Numbered from the stretch's first letter, positions 34,252-45,264 are shown. The stretch: 64,000 nucleotides of DNA from Paenibacillus apiarius (GCF_017052585.1 NZ_JAFFHZ010000001.1:2453501-2517500), one strand, 5' to 3'. Made by a program: numbers and translations. Notes: generated from the sequence alone by a model not told the origin.

Positions 34252-34320
34252 TCTATATAAGTTGAAATACTGCCACCATTAGAAGTATACGAGGAATAGA
34301 GAGGTAAGGAGAGTTGCATA

Positions 34321-35529
34321 TTGAGACAGGCACTAGCTGCGGAACAACCGGTTCCGTCAAATAAAACGTTGATTTTGTTATTGCTGGGATTATTGCTGGC
34401 AGGCGCTAATTTGCGCACGGCCATTGCATCGGTAGGGCCGCTCATCGGCTTTATTCGGGACGACACCGGCCTGTCTAACGGGGCCATCGGCTGGATTACG
34501 ACCATTCCGCTAATCGCATTTGCATTGTTGTCCCCGTTCGCGCCTTCCATTGCGCGTACCGTCGGCACGGAGCGCACATTGGTGGCGAGCCTGCTCGTGC
34601 TGACATTGGGCATCGGAATTCGGGCCATTGATTCCGTCCCGCTGCTGTTCATCGGCACGGCGGGGATCGGGATAGCGATTGCCATATGCAACGTGCTTCT
34701 GCCGAGCATCATCAAGCAGAAGTTCGTGAATCGGATTGGATTCATGACCGGGTTATACAGCATGACGATGAGTATTTTCGCTTCGATAGCGGCGGGCGTC
34801 AGCGTGCCGTTAGCGGAGGGGTTGGGCTGGGGATGGCGCAATTCGCTGCTCGTATGGGGGGCGCTGTCTCTGCTGGGTATGTTAGTCTGGCTGCCGCTCA
34901 TCCGTTCTGGAGCGCCGCGGGCAGGGGGCAAGCACCACGCGAAGTCCGAGAAGGGCACGAATGTGTGGACATCGGGCTTGGCATGGAAGATAACGATATT
35001 TATGGGATTGCAATCGCTTAATTATTACGTGTCTGTCGCTTGGCTGCCAGATATTTTATTGAGCAAGGGCTGGTCTCCGATAAATGCCGGATGGATGCTG
35101 TCCGTAATGCAGTTGGTGAGTATCCCAATCACGTTCCTTATTCCGACCGCCGCCGAGCGGATGAAGGATCAGCGGTTGGCGGCTGCGTCCGGAGCGATTA
35201 TCAGCTTTGTGGGATATGCGGGATTACTGTTCGGCCATCCGGCAATCGTGACTGCCGCCGTTGTTCTGATGGGTATCGGGCAAGGCATCTGCATCAGTCT
35301 GGCATTGATGTTCATTGCATTGCGGGCGAAGAGCGCCGTCCAGGCAGCCACCCTGTCCGGCATGTCGCAATCGATGGGATATACGCTGGCCGCATTGGGG
35401 CCGATTTGCCTCGGAATGCTGCATGACGTTACAGCATCGTGGACATGGCCGATTGCTGCCTTGCTTGTATCTTCCTTTGTCATTTTACTGGCGGGAATCG
35501 GGGCTGGCCGCAATCGTCATGTGGAATAA
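34321..35529 (+). CDS. MFS transporter, CynX/NimT family
   Basis: Twelve-helix major facilitator of the cyanate/2-nitroimidazole branch, 402 residues. LLAGANLRTAIASVGPLIG at the first helix is typical of this branch. A 25-residue charged loop after helix 6 (SGAPRAGGKHHAKSEKG) separates the halves. TTG 34321 is the start, with AAGGAGAG 7 nt upstream. It follows the FadR regulator and converges on the PBP gene with a 20-nt gap. Substrate unknown. Confidence 0.88.
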   Translation: MRQALAAEQPVPSNKTLILLLLGLLLAGANLRTAIASVGPLIGFIRDDTGLSNGAIGWITTIPLIAFALLSPFAPSIARTVGTERTLVASLLVLTLGIGIRAIDSVPLLFIGTAGIGIAIAICNVLLPSIIKQKFVNRIGFMTGLYSMTMSIFASIAAGVSVPLAEGLGWGWRNSLLVWGALSLLGMLVWLPLIRSGAPRAGGKHHAKSEKGTNVWTSGLAWKITIFMGLQSLNYYVSVAWLPDILLSKGWSPINAGWMLSVMQLVSIPITFLIPTAAERMKDQRLAAASGAIISFVGYAGLLFGHPAIVTAAVVLMGIGQGICISLALMFIALRAKSAVQAATLSGMSQSMGYTLAALGPICLGMLHDVTASWTWPIAALLVSSFVILLAGIGAGRNRHVE

Positions 35530-35549
35530 GGCAGGCCCCATTTTCACGT

Positions 35550-37610
35550 TCAATTGGTCCACCACCGTTTGAAGTGCTGCCACCATGACCGTTTCCCGGC
35601 TTCTTGCGTCTCCTGAACCGGTGTTTGCTGCGGCGAGCCAGGTTGTACGGCTCCGTGCTGGTCACACCATTCCGTCGGCTCAGTTCCCTTCACGAACGTT
35701 TCCAGACGCTTGGAGGCACAATTCTCTCCGGCAAGCTTCCCTGTATCCGGATCGATATAAATGCTGACCACGTTGTCCGGCACCGTAAAGATTTTGGGAG
35801 GTACGCTCGTCAGCGCCTTCTCCGTATAGTCGGCGAAGATGGGCGCCGCTTTATGCGATTCCGACACCGAAATCATCTTGCCGCGGTCATAGCCGACCCA
35901 GACCGCGGTCGACAATTCCGGCGTGTAGCCGACAATCCACGCGTCGGAGTCCGTCGTTCCCGTCTTGCCGGCGACGGGCCGCTTGATGTTGGCAGCGACC
36001 CGGTTGCCTGTGCCGCCGGATTCGAACACGCTCTCCATGAGGCTCGTCAGCACGTAGGCGTCGGACGGATCGATCACCTGCTCCGACTCCACGGGTGGCG
36101 CTTCATACAGCACCCGCCGATCCGGGGCCGTTACCTTCAAGATGGAGCGCGGAATCACGCGTTTGCCCTCGTTGCTGAACACGGCGTAAGCAGAAGCCAT
36201 TTCGAACGGGCTGACGGGGAACGTGCCGAGCGCCAAAGAAGGCAGCGGCTTCATGCCGCTGTCGATGCCGAGACGCTTGGCCAGCGAGATGACATGCTCT
36301 GGGCCTATTTGCATGATGGTATTGACCGCATAGATGTTGTCGGATGCTGCAATCGCTTGACGAAGATCGATATCGCCATAATATTTTCCGCCGTAATTGC
36401 GGGGCTTGTACACTTGGCGTCCTTCATCATAGCTGAATGAAGTCGGGGCGCTTACGAAATGCGTAGCTGCCGTGACAGCCCGTTTTTCCAATGCCGCCAG
36501 ATAGACGATAGGCTTGAAGGCCGATCCGGGCTGGCGCGTATCCGCGAATACGCGGTTATATTGATTGACGCGGTAGTTTTTGCCGCCGACCATCGCTTTT
36601 ATATATCCGTTGCGCGGATCAATCGATACGAGCGCAGCCTGCAGGTCGCCCTCGGCGGGAATTTGCTTCGCGACAGCTTCCTCCGCCGCCTTCTGCGCCC
36701 GTTTATCAAGCGTCGTATAGACGCGCAGGCCTCCGGCTTCCACGACCTCGTCGGGGATGCCCAGCGCATCCAGCTCCCGCCGGATATAATCGCGAAAATA
36801 GGGGGCGGCGAGCGTCTCGGCCCGCTCCTCCTGGGGCCGGAAGACGAGCAATTCGTCATATGCGCGCTTGGCCGTATCCTGCGTAATATCGCCTATATCG
36901 ACCATATTCTGCAGCACGATTTTTTGGCGGTCCTTTGCATTCTTCATATTTAAATAAGGCGAGTAATAACTGGGACCGCGTGGAATTCCTGCAAGCAAGG
37001 CGCTCTCCGCCAGTGACAATTTCCGTGCGGGCTTGTCGAAATACAACTGGGCCGCCGCTTCGATGCCGTAGGCGCCATGGCCGTAATATACTTGATTCAG
37101 ATACATCTCGAGAATTTCGTCTTTGCTGTATTTCATCTCAAGCTGGAGCGCGTAGAGCGCCTCCTTCGCCTTCCGGATCCAGGTCCGTTCATGGCTGAGA
37201 TACAGATTACGGGCGAGCTGTTGCGTTAAGGTGCTCGCTCCTTGCTTTTTCGACAGATGCTCCAGATTGACCAGAAAAGCCCGCGCTACTCCTTTAACAT
37301 CGATGCCCAAGTGATGATAGAACTGGCGATCCTCGGTCGCTATCGTCGCTTGCACGACTTCAGGCGCGATATCAGCCAGCTCCACCGCAGACTGCTGTGT
37401 CTGCCCCGACGTAAGCATCGTCAGCACGTCCCCATGATAATCCAGCAGTTGAGACGATTGCTGCGCGCTGGATACGGGCAGATCCGTCATATATAGATAG
37501 CCGAGCACGGAAGCCGAAGCGCCGAGGCCGAGCGCAAGCGTGCCAATGATGCTCCATAGGAACAGGCGGCCCCGGCGTTTTGTCTTTGTGCAGTTTTTTT
37601 TCGTATTCAT
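35550..37610 (-). CDS. pbpG: Class A penicillin-binding protein (1A family, PbpG-like)
   Basis: Bifunctional glycosyltransferase and transpeptidase that builds peptidoglycan. 686 residues. Short cytoplasmic KR-rich start, one membrane anchor (about 16-37), GT51 domain (about 60-235) with catalytic EDRQFYHHLGID and the TLTQQLARN block, then the transpeptidase domain with Ser nucleophile in SAFK, SDN motif (ASDNIYAVN) and KTGTT. ATG 37610 follows GAGGGGGAG. By synteny with ywhD and speE it matches B. subtilis pbpG, which makes spore germ-cell wall under sigma-F; a sigma-F promoter could not be placed here with confidence. Confidence 0.9.
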   Translation of the reverse strand: MNTKKNCTKTKRRGRLFLWSIIGTLALGLGASASVLGYLYMTDLPVSSAQQSSQLLDYHGDVLTMLTSGQTQQSAVELADIAPEVVQATIATEDRQFYHHLGIDVKGVARAFLVNLEHLSKKQGASTLTQQLARNLYLSHERTWIRKAKEALYALQLEMKYSKDEILEMYLNQVYYGHGAYGIEAAAQLYFDKPARKLSLAESALLAGIPRGPSYYSPYLNMKNAKDRQKIVLQNMVDIGDITQDTAKRAYDELLVFRPQEERAETLAAPYFRDYIRRELDALGIPDEVVEAGGLRVYTTLDKRAQKAAEEAVAKQIPAEGDLQAALVSIDPRNGYIKAMVGGKNYRVNQYNRVFADTRQPGSAFKPIVYLAALEKRAVTAATHFVSAPTSFSYDEGRQVYKPRNYGGKYYGDIDLRQAIAASDNIYAVNTIMQIGPEHVISLAKRLGIDSGMKPLPSLALGTFPVSPFEMASAYAVFSNEGKRVIPRSILKVTAPDRRVLYEAPPVESEQVIDPSDAYVLTSLMESVFESGGTGNRVAANIKRPVAGKTGTTDSDAWIVGYTPELSTAVWVGYDRGKMISVSESHKAAPIFADYTEKALTSVPPKIFTVPDNVVSIYIDPDTGKLAGENCASKRLETFVKGTEPTEWCDQHGAVQPGSPQQTPVQETQEAGKRSWWQHFKRWWTN

Positions 37611-37793
37611 GTCGGGCTCCCCCTCTTCATCCGCTGCTGTCCTCCGGTCAAGTCAGCTAAAGTCGTCCTTACTATCAGTATGGAGTAGGATAAAAAAGGA
37701 TATTCACCGCACAATTGTTATTTTTCCGCATACGGCCGCTTCATTGGCTCTACACAGGATGAAATGGGTTGAAAATAATTACTTGGGAGATAG

Positions 37794-37821
37794 TTGCTTT
37801 TTGGGGGGGAAACGCTATAAT
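37794..37821 (+). promoter_or_regulatory. Promoter of speE-speB
   Basis: TTGCTT (37794-37799), 16-nt spacer and TATAAT (37816-37821). It lies in the 324-bp gap between pbpG and speE, which otherwise holds nothing I can name. Confidence 0.65.
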
Positions 37822-37934
37822 ACTCTTGTTTGGTGCAAAATGGAGATGAAGTGTTACGAATGTATACATGGGAACCATTACGAGCATTTCGACTGGACCA
37901 ACGATACCATATCGGAAGAAAGAAGGTTGATTTT

Positions 37935-38762
37935 ATGGAATTGTGGTTTACAGAGAAGCAGACGCCGACCTTCGGCATTACGGCAAAAATTCGCGAAACG
38001 TTCGTGAATGAACAGACGCCGTTTCAGCATCTGACGATGTTGGATACCGAGGAATTCGGACGAATGCTCGTATTGGACGGCATGGTTATGACTACGATCA
38101 AAGACGAATTCGTCTACCATGAGATGGTCGCGCACCCAGCCCTCGTTACACATCCGAATCCGAAGAAAGTGCTCGTAGTCGGAGGCGGAGACGGTGGCGT
38201 CATTCGTGAAATCATGAAGCACCCTTCCGTTGAAAAAGCGGTTCTCGTCGAAATCGACGGAAAGGTCATTGAATATTCCAAAAAATATTTGCCGGAAATT
38301 GCGGGAGAACTCGACAACCCGCGTGTCGAAGTTATCGTCAACGATGGCTATATGCATATCCTGAACAGCAAAGACGAGTATGATCTCATCATGGTTGATT
38401 CCACGGAGCCTGTCGGCCCTGCGGCGCCGTTGTTCGAACGCGGCTTCTATCAAGGCATTTACGAAGCGTTGAAGGAAGACGGCTTGTTCGTGGCACAGAC
38501 GGACAACCCTTGGTTCAAGGCGGATCTGATTCAGCAAGTCAACCGTGACGTCAAGGAAATCTTCCCGATCGTGCGCGTGTACGGCGCGAACATTCCGACT
38601 TACCCAAGCGGCTTGTGGACGTTCACTATCGGCAGCAAGCAATACGATCCTATGAATATAGATGAAGCGAGCATTCCGGAAATGGAAACGAAATACTACT
38701 CGCCGCGTCTGCATAACGCAGCCTTCTGCTTGCCTAAATTTGTAGAAGATCTCTGCAAATAA
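37935..38762 (+). CDS. speE: Spermidine synthase
   Basis: Transfers aminopropyl from decarboxylated S-adenosylmethionine to putrescine. 275 residues, usual length. The dcSAM site shows [18 protein letters not shown] (residues about 80-97), the putrescine/catalytic acid is in [11 protein letters not shown], and FVAQTDNPW follows. ATG 37935 is preceded by AGAAGGTTG; a longer upstream frame from 37830 is not supported. Followed 39 nt later by speB, giving a polyamine operon. Confidence 0.96.
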   Translation: MELWFTEKQTPTFGITAKIRETFVNEQTPFQHLTMLDTEEFGRMLVLDGMVMTTIKDEFVYHEMVAHPALVTHPNPKKVLVVGGGDGGVIREIMKHPSVEKAVLVEIDGKVIEYSKKYLPEIAGELDNPRVEVIVNDGYMHILNSKDEYDLIMVDSTEPVGPAAPLFERGFYQGIYEALKEDGLFVAQTDNPWFKADLIQQVNRDVKEIFPIVRVYGANIPTYPSGLWTFTIGSKQYDPMNIDEASIPEMETKYYSPRLHNAAFCLPKFVEDLCK

Positions 38763-38801
38763 TAACGAGGCAAAGGGAAAGAACGAAGGAGGCCATCAAC
38801 G

Positions 38802-39692
38802 ATGAAAATAGATCAAAAATATTCCGGCAACGTGTTCATCTGCAGCTCGGATGATTATGAAGCCGCAACAGCGGTCATTTACGGCATGCCGATGGACTAT
38901 ACGGTCTCATTCCGTCCCGGTTCGCGCTTCGGCCCCGGCCGTATACGCGAGGCGTCTGTCGGTCTGGAGGAGTACAGCCCTTATCTCGATCGGAGCATTG
39001 AAGAACTGAACTACTTCGATGCCGGCGACTTGCTGCTGCCTTTCGGCAATGCAGCGAAGAGTCTGGACATTATCGGTGATTACGTTCGCGGGCTGCTTGC
39101 GGATGGCAAGTTCCCGATTGGCATGGGCGGCGAGCATCTCGTCACTTGGCCGGTCATCCAGGAAGTGTACAAGAAGTACCCGGACCTCGCGATCATCCAT
39201 ATCGATGCGCACGCTGATCTGCGCGAGCAGTACGAGGGCGAGCCACTGTCCCACTCGACGCCGATTCGCAAGGCGGCGGGGCTGATGGGCAGCAAGAACA
39301 TTTATCAGTTCGGCATCCGTTCCGGATCCCGGGAAGAATGGACGTATGCTCGGGAGAACATCAACTTCTACCCGTTCGATGTGGCGGAACCATTGAAGAA
39401 GGCGCTGCCTGAGCTGGCAGGCCGTCCCGTGTATGTCACGATCGATATCGACGTCCTCGATCCAAGCTGCGCGCCAGGCACCGGTACGGCGGAAGCGGGC
39501 GGCATCACGTCGAAGGAGCTGTTGGAGGCGGTGCATCTTATCGCTCGTTCGGACGCGAACGTGGTCGGCTGCGACTTGGTGGAAGTAGCGCCGATATACG
39601 ACCCGACGGAGCAGACGCCGATTACGGCAAGCAAGATTATCCGTGAAATGCTGCTTGGTTTCGTGGAAGGGCCGTCTGTGCTTCGAAAATAG
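38802..39692 (+). CDS. speB: Agmatinase
   Basis: Manganese ureohydrolase that splits agmatine into putrescine and urea, supplying SpeE. 296 residues. The three metal-binding strings are GGEHLVTWP, HIDAHADLR (His, Asp, His, Asp ligands) and TIDIDVLDPS. The ATG at 38802 follows GAAGGAGG. Second gene of speEB, closed by a strong terminator. Confidence 0.96.
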   Translation: MKIDQKYSGNVFICSSDDYEAATAVIYGMPMDYTVSFRPGSRFGPGRIREASVGLEEYSPYLDRSIEELNYFDAGDLLLPFGNAAKSLDIIGDYVRGLLADGKFPIGMGGEHLVTWPVIQEVYKKYPDLAIIHIDAHADLREQYEGEPLSHSTPIRKAAGLMGSKNIYQFGIRSGSREEWTYARENINFYPFDVAEPLKKALPELAGRPVYVTIDIDVLDPSCAPGTGTAEAGGITSKELLEAVHLIARSDANVVGCDLVEVAPIYDPTEQTPITASKIIREMLLGFVEGPSVLRK

Positions 39693-39788
39693 AAGCGGCT
39701 TCTAGGGGAGAATGGACAAAGGCAACATAAAGCAGATATGGTAAGACGGATTGATATAGAATGGCGGTTTGCATCTGCGAATAATATA

Positions 39789-39834
39789 GGGGCAGCTCCT
39801 TAAGCAAATTACCTGCTTAGGGGCTGCCCCTTTA
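39789..39834 (+). terminator. Terminator of speEB (bidirectional)
   Basis: Long stem GGGGCAGC...GCTGCCCC with an inner AAGCA/TGCTT pairing and TTT after; it also ends the small minus-strand gene. Confidence 0.85.
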
Positions 39835-39885
39835 CTGTACGTTCTTTTATGATTGTGGCTACACTAATGAGAACGCAGTTAGAAA

Positions 39886-40152
39886 TTAACGCGAAATCGC
39901 GGAACGCATTCGCGGTGTTTTCGGAACGTGGGAAGTAAGCTTCGTGTGCCGAATCATGATATATATGATCAAGCCGAATAACGGAGCAATACTGACGATA
40001 AGCGTGATTCCTGCCGAGAACAAGATGGAGCGGTCGATCCGATAACTGTCGATAGAGGTCCAGATCGCGCATGCCCCGTGCAGGATTAACATAAAGAACA
40101 CGAACTTCCCGGCGGGTGTGCTTACCCAAGACATTAATTCTACCCACAACAT
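39886..40152 (-). CDS. Small two-helix membrane protein
   Basis: 88 residues with two membrane segments (about 14-33 and 45-67) and a basic C-terminal tail. The second helix ends APLFGLIIYIMIR, loosely like the N-terminal domain of phospholipase D nuclease-like (PLDc_N) proteins. AAGGAGG with 8 nt spacing before ATG 40152 makes translation convincing. Monocistronic, divergent from the DUF1934-argS operon. Function unknown. Confidence 0.75.
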   Translation of the reverse strand: MLWVELMSWVSTPAGKFVFFMLILHGACAIWTSIDSYRIDRSILFSAGITLIVSIAPLFGLIIYIMIRHTKLTSHVPKTPRMRSAISR

Positions 40153-40389
40153 CGTTACTACCTCCTTAATTAGGGAACGGGTTGCCTCAAATTATTAAGG
40201 GCTAAAGGGATTATAGTGTAACAATGGGGAATGAATCCATCGTTTTTTCTATCAACAACCTTACAATTTTGAAAGGTTTGCTTTTCGTTGTACAATAAAC
40301 GTTGAACTTTTCAGGTCAAACCGGTTGCAAAAGGTGTGTTATTACCGGATAATTTAATAATCAGACTTTGCAGAATTGGAGTTATAACG

Positions 40390-40908
40390 ATGACGGAACG
40401 CCAATCGGAACCGGCGAACAAGCGCAAGGTGCACATCGTCATTGACAGCCGTCAAGATGATGAGCGTGTAACCCAAGAGGTAAATGGAGAGTTGTACCGC
40501 AAAGGGGAGCATTTCTATGTACGATATACCGAGCCGGTGAATCATCCGGACGGTAAGAAGGATAGCGATATAGGTGCAAGCTCGCCTACGCAGGTGATGA
40601 TAAAAATAAGCAAGCGGCAAATCAAATTGACGCGGCGCGGACAAGTGGAGTCGGAGCAGACATTTTCCCATCGCGAGCAGCGGGGAGGCTATTACCGCTC
40701 TGAAGCGCTTCGCTTTCCGATGACTACGTATACCTCTCTTATGGAATGGAACGAGCCGTGGCCATTTGATGGACCGCTTCAGTTCGATCAATTAACGCTC
40801 ACTTGGGCATATCAGCTTTATATTGAAGAGCAATGTACGGGACAATTCGAGATCAAGTTGAATGTGACACCCGCAGATACGCATAACAGAATGGCGCAGG
40901 AGGAATAG
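40390..40908 (+). CDS. ywiB: DUF1934 family protein (YwiB-like)
   Basis: Small beta-barrel (calycin-like) protein of unknown function, 172 residues. It is always found ahead of argS in Bacillales, as here, where it ends 5 nt before argS. Recognisable strings: [30 protein letters not shown] and the barrel-closing [17 protein letters not shown] 40390 has TTGGAG 8 nt upstream. Confidence 0.85.
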   Translation: MTERQSEPANKRKVHIVIDSRQDDERVTQEVNGELYRKGEHFYVRYTEPVNHPDGKKDSDIGASSPTQVMIKISKRQIKLTRRGQVESEQTFSHREQRGGYYRSEALRFPMTTYTSLMEWNEPWPFDGPLQFDQLTLTWAYQLYIEEQCTGQFEIKLNVTPADTHNRMAQEE

Positions 40909-40913
40909 AGACA

Positions 40914-42593
40914 ATGAGCATGAGTGTAATGGAGAAAATGAATGACAAAGTAAAGACTGCAATTGATGAAGCGATCGTGAAGGCTGGATTGGCTGCGCGC
41001 GAAGAGCTTCCTTCCTTTGTCATCGAGGTGCCCAAGGACAAATCGCACGGTGACTTGGCGACGAACGCTGCGATGCAGTTGACCCGGATTGCGAAGCGCA
41101 ATCCGCGCCAGATCGCCGAAGCGATTATAGAGAACTTGGATACAGCGGCGGCTTCTATTGAAAGCGCCGAAATTGCGGGCCCGGGATTTATTAACTTCCG
41201 CATGAACAAAAGCTATCTGTATGATGTGGTGCGGGAAATTAGCGACAAAGGCCCGGACTACGGCCGTATAAGCATTGGCGCCGGGCAGCGCGTTCAAGTG
41301 GAATTCGTCTCGGCGAATCCGACGGGAAGCCTGCACCTTGGGCATGCCCGTGGTGCAGCGGTGGGTGATGCGCTGTGCAACCTGCTTGATTATGCAGGCT
41401 ATGAGATGACGCGCGAATACTATATTAATGATGCCGGCAACCAAGTGGCGAACTTGGCAAAGTCGATTGAGTGCCGATATAAGCAGGCGCTCGGTCAAGA
41501 TGCGGACATGCCGGAAGACGGTTACTTCGGCGAAGATATTAAAGGCTTCGCGCAGGATTTGGTGGACAAGGAAGGCGATCGTCTGCTGCAGCTTGCCGAA
41601 GAAGAGCGTGCCAAGTATTTTCGCCAGTTCGGATTGGAGAAGGAGCTGGACAAAATTAAACGCGATCTCGGCCGCTTCGGCGTGCCGTTCGACGTATGGT
41701 TCAGCGAAACGTCATTGTACGAGAACGGGGAAGTGACGAAGGCGCTCGACACGCTGCGCGCGACTGGTCACGTATATGAAGAAGACGGGGCGACATGGCT
41801 GCGCACGACGACGTTCGGCGACGACAAAAACCGCGTCTTGGTGAAAAATGACGGTTCCTACACTTATTTGACGCCTGATGTTGCATACCATATGGACAAG
41901 TACAGCCGCGGCTTCGACCGCATGATCAACATTTGGGGAGCCGATCACCATGGATACATTCCCCGCATGAAAGCGGCAATGGAAGCTGTCGGCAATGATC
42001 CGGACAAGCTGGTCGTGCTCATCGCCCAGATGGTTAGCTTATATCAGAATGGCGAGAAGGTGAAGATGTCGAAACGTACCGGCAAAGCGGTTACGATGGA
42101 GGATTTGATGGAGGAAGTGGGCGTTGACGCGATTCGTTACTTCTTCACGATGCGCTCCATGGATTCACATCTTGACTTCGACATGGATTTGGCGATCTCG
42201 ACTTCGAACGAGAACCCTGTGTTCTACGTGCAATACGCGCATGCGCGCATTTGCAGCATTTACCGTCAAGCAGAAGAGCAGGGAGTGGCGTTGAAGCCGT
42301 TGGGCGAAATTGACCTGACGAAGCTGACGGCAGAGCATGAGTATGATTTGCTGCGCAAGCTGGGCGAGCTGCCGGAAGAGATAGCAGTGGCAGCCCGCGA
42401 TTACGCGCCGCATCGCTTAATCCGTTATGTGTACGATTTGGCGACGCTCTTCCACAGCTACTACAAGGCAGCGCGTGTCATTACGGAAGACGCCGAACAG
42501 ACTCAGGCGCGTCTGGCGCTGTTAGGAGCAGTGCGCATCGTTATCGCGAACGTGCTTCGGTTGGTGGGGGTATCGGCGCCCGAACGGATGTAA
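40914..42593 (+). CDS. argS: Arginyl-tRNA synthetase
   Basis: Class I synthetase charging tRNA-Arg, 559 residues, usual length. N-terminal Add-1 tRNA domain (about 1-105), catalytic HIGH box as HLGHARG within [12 protein letters not shown], the KMSKR loop as [11 protein letters not shown], and the C-terminal DALR anticodon domain (about 445-559, [10 protein letters not shown]). The ATG at 40914 follows GGAGGAATAG. Second gene of a two-gene operon with a strong terminator. Confidence 0.97.
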   Translation: MSMSVMEKMNDKVKTAIDEAIVKAGLAAREELPSFVIEVPKDKSHGDLATNAAMQLTRIAKRNPRQIAEAIIENLDTAAASIESAEIAGPGFINFRMNKSYLYDVVREISDKGPDYGRISIGAGQRVQVEFVSANPTGSLHLGHARGAAVGDALCNLLDYAGYEMTREYYINDAGNQVANLAKSIECRYKQALGQDADMPEDGYFGEDIKGFAQDLVDKEGDRLLQLAEEERAKYFRQFGLEKELDKIKRDLGRFGVPFDVWFSETSLYENGEVTKALDTLRATGHVYEEDGATWLRTTTFGDDKNRVLVKNDGSYTYLTPDVAYHMDKYSRGFDRMINIWGADHHGYIPRMKAAMEAVGNDPDKLVVLIAQMVSLYQNGEKVKMSKRTGKAVTMEDLMEEVGVDAIRYFFTMRSMDSHLDFDMDLAISTSNENPVFYVQYAHARICSIYRQAEEQGVALKPLGEIDLTKLTAEHEYDLLRKLGELPEEIAVAARDYAPHRLIRYVYDLATLFHSYYKAARVITEDAEQTQARLALLGAVRIVIANVLRLVGVSAPERM

Positions 42594-42630
42594 TATTCAT
42601 AACGAAAACGAATACGGCTGATATGGATAT

Positions 42631-42665
42631 GCTGGCGTCTCTATGGTGGAGACGCCAGCTTTTTA
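42631..42665 (+). terminator. Terminator of argS
   Basis: 11-bp stem GCTGGCGTCTC / GAGACGCCAGC, 7-nt loop, T run. Confidence 0.9.
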
Positions 42666-42749
42666 TTTCCAAGCGAAGTCTGGGAGCATCTCTTGTATAA
42701 TGGATGTAGCGTCATATACAGATACAGAGCAGACGGAATAAGGATGGTG

Positions 42750-44543
42750 ATGGCATTGATTCATCTGTTGCCGTTAATGATAGAACGGGTCGGCATTTTG
42801 CTGATCATTGCCTTTTTGCTGTCGCGTATGAAGTCTTTCCGCCACATCGTTCATCACGAACATGGCTTGACCGAGAAATGGACGCTCATCGTCATATTCG
42901 GCGCGTTCGGGGTCATCAGCAACTATACCGGAGTTCAGATCCATGACAGCTCCATCTATTCGCAAGCATGGCATACGGATATAGAGACGGGGAGCGCCAT
43001 CGCTAACACGCGTATTATGGGTGTCGTCATTGGAGGATTGCTTGGGGGACCGCTTGTAGGTTCCGGCGTCGGCTTGATTGCAGGCCTGCACCGACTTTCT
43101 CTGGGCGGATATACTGCGGTGGCATGCGGCGTTTCGACTATTATGGCAGGCATTGTTACCGGACTTATTGGTAAGCGCTTTCGCATGCAAGGGAAGCGGG
43201 CCGCGTGGTTAACCGCAGGAATCGGCATTCTAATGGAATGCGCGCAAATGGGCATCATTCTGCTTGTTGCCGAGCCGTGGGCCGCCGCCTGGGAACTAGT
43301 GCAGATGATTGGCGTCCCGATGGTTGTGGTGAACGGCTTCGGAACTTTGCTGTTTATGCTCATTATTCAGTCCATATTTCAGGAAGAAGAGCGTTCAAGA
43401 GCATTGCAGACACATAAGGCGCTATATATTGCAGATCACACGCTTCCTTTCTTCCGCCAAGGCTTAAACGCGCATTCGTGCAGGGAAGCAGCCCAAATCA
43501 TTTTGAAGGAGACGAACGCCGACGCCATCTCGATTACGAATCAGCATCAAATTTTGGCCCATGTCGGGACCGGCGCGGATCACCATATTGCGCAGCAGAG
43601 CATCTCCACGCGGCTTACGAAGAAGGTGCTTGAAGAAGGCATCGTGCACAAGGCGTCCTCGCGCGAAGAGATCCAGTGCTCTAACCCGGACTGTCCGCTG
43701 CAGGCCGCTCTCGTGCTGCCGCTAAAGGTGCATGACAGCACGATAGGGACGCTAAAGTTATACTTCAAGCGCGCTACGAGGCTGGATCAAGTCGAACGGG
43801 AGCTGGCTGAGGGACTGAGCAAGCTTTTCTCCACCCAGTTGGAGCTGGCGGAAGCGGAGCTTCAGAGCAAGCTGTTGAAGGATGCCGAGATTAAGGCGCT
43901 GCAGGCCCAAGTGCACCCCCACTTTTTGTTCAATGCGTTCAATACGATCTCTGTGCTGTGCCGAACAGACCCGGAGCAAGCGAGAAAGCTGCTGCAGCAG
44001 CTCAGCGTATTTTTCCGCAGCAATCTTCAGGGTGCCCGCAAGATGCTCATTCCTCTGCACAAGGAACTGGAGCATGTAGAAGCCTATCTGTCTTTGGAGC
44101 AGGCGAGATTTCCCGGAAAGTTTACGGTCGAAGCACATATCGACGCATCTCTGAAGGAAGTATTGGTTCCGCCGTTTACACTGCAGCCATTGGTGGAGAA
44201 TTCGATTCGGCATGCCTTTTCCAAAGGATTTGCCGAGCCGGTGGGTCGAGTGACAATCAGTGCGACCGTTGAAGAGGAGAGCATGATTTTGGTGACGAAG
44301 GATAACGGAAAAGGCATCTCGGCTGATATTGTGGGAGCTCTCGGTAAGCAAGCCGTACAATCGGCGGAAGGGACCGGCACGGCCCTCTGCAATATTAAGA
44401 GGCGCATTGAAGAACTGTACGGTAACCAAGCTTCCTTCCATATTGCAAGCGAGACCGCCCAGGGAACGACAGTCCGCATCACCTTGCCTGTCCATTTTGT
44501 CGAAAGAGGTGATAGTCTTGTTGAAAGCATTTATCGTGGATGA
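42750..44543 (+). CDS. lytS: LytS-type sensor histidine kinase
   Basis: Membrane sensor of the 5TM-Lyt family, 597 residues. Five or six helices fill residues about 1-200 (PLMIERVGILLIIAFLL first), then a GAF domain (about 225-365) with a Cys pair SNPDCPLQ, a His_kinase helix with phospho-His391 in HPHFLFNAFN, and an ATPase domain with NSIRHAF and TGTALCNI. ATG 42750 is chosen, with AAGG 6 nt upstream; ATG 42744 is close. It overlaps the regulator gene by 26 nt. Directly upstream of a CstA carrier: LytS/BtsS-type kinases sense pyruvate and switch on such carriers. Confidence 0.9.
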   Translation: MALIHLLPLMIERVGILLIIAFLLSRMKSFRHIVHHEHGLTEKWTLIVIFGAFGVISNYTGVQIHDSSIYSQAWHTDIETGSAIANTRIMGVVIGGLLGGPLVGSGVGLIAGLHRLSLGGYTAVACGVSTIMAGIVTGLIGKRFRMQGKRAAWLTAGIGILMECAQMGIILLVAEPWAAAWELVQMIGVPMVVVNGFGTLLFMLIIQSIFQEEERSRALQTHKALYIADHTLPFFRQGLNAHSCREAAQIILKETNADAISITNQHQILAHVGTGADHHIAQQSISTRLTKKVLEEGIVHKASSREEIQCSNPDCPLQAALVLPLKVHDSTIGTLKLYFKRATRLDQVERELAEGLSKLFSTQLELAEAELQSKLLKDAEIKALQAQVHPHFLFNAFNTISVLCRTDPEQARKLLQQLSVFFRSNLQGARKMLIPLHKELEHVEAYLSLEQARFPGKFTVEAHIDASLKEVLVPPFTLQPLVENSIRHAFSKGFAEPVGRVTISATVEEESMILVTKDNGKGISADIVGALGKQAVQSAEGTGTALCNIKRRIEELYGNQASFHIASETAQGTTVRITLPVHFVERGDSLVESIYRG

Positions 44544-45264
44544 TGAGCCGTTGGCTAGAGATGAGCTTATTTACTTGCTGCGCCGCACCAAGCGAGTGGA
44601 GGTTGTGGGTGAAGCCGAATCAATGGAAGAGGCGCTGACGCAAATTCCGGCAGTTCGCCCTCATGTCGTCTTTTTGGATATACAGCTTGCAGAGGACAGC
44701 GGCTTGGAAATCGCGCAGCGGTTAATGGAGCTGGATGTGCCGCCGGCGGTCGTATTTGCCACTGCATACGATGAATATGCTTTAAAGGCATTCGAACTGA
44801 ACGCGCTTGATTATATATTGAAGCCTTTTGATGAGGCGCGCGTGCAGCAGACGACAGAAAAGCTTAATAAGCAGCTTGTGATGAGGATACCGCCTAACTT
44901 GCGTCTGCCTGTTTCCCGTTCTTCAGTCCCGGAACGCCAGGATCGCTTGGCGATCACAGTGGACGAGCGAATCGTCGTGCTGCATGTCGATCATATCATC
45001 TATATCGGATTTGAGGAGGGAAAGACGGTCATCGTGACGAAAGAACGGCAATACAAAGTCAGCGAATCGTTAACGATGCTTGAACGCAAGCTCCGGCATC
45101 CCTCCATTACACGGGTGCATCGGGCTTATCTCGTCAATGTGGATCGGATTGTGGAAATTGAGCCGTGGTTCCACTCGACCTGCCAGTTGAAGCTGGAGAA
45201 CGGTTCAATGGTGCCGGTTAGCCGCACTTATATGAAGGAGCTGAAGCTGCTCCTTGGATTTTAA
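44518..45264 (+). CDS. lytR: LytR/LytTR-type response regulator
   Basis: Cognate regulator of the LytS kinase, 248 residues. Receiver domain about 1-120 with DD at 8-9, phospho-Asp54 (VFLDIQLAEDSG) and KPF. A linker leads to a LytTR DNA-binding domain (about 145-246) with ITRVHRAYLVNVDRI and VPVSRTYMKELK. Start TTG 44518 has AGAGGTG 6 nt upstream; TTG 44521 next to it is equally possible. The probable target is cstA, 151 nt downstream. Confidence 0.92.
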   Translation: MLKAFIVDDEPLARDELIYLLRRTKRVEVVGEAESMEEALTQIPAVRPHVVFLDIQLAEDSGLEIAQRLMELDVPPAVVFATAYDEYALKAFELNALDYILKPFDEARVQQTTEKLNKQLVMRIPPNLRLPVSRSSVPERQDRLAITVDERIVVLHVDHIIYIGFEEGKTVIVTKERQYKVSESLTMLERKLRHPSITRVHRAYLVNVDRIVEIEPWFHSTCQLKLENGSMVPVSRTYMKELKLLLGF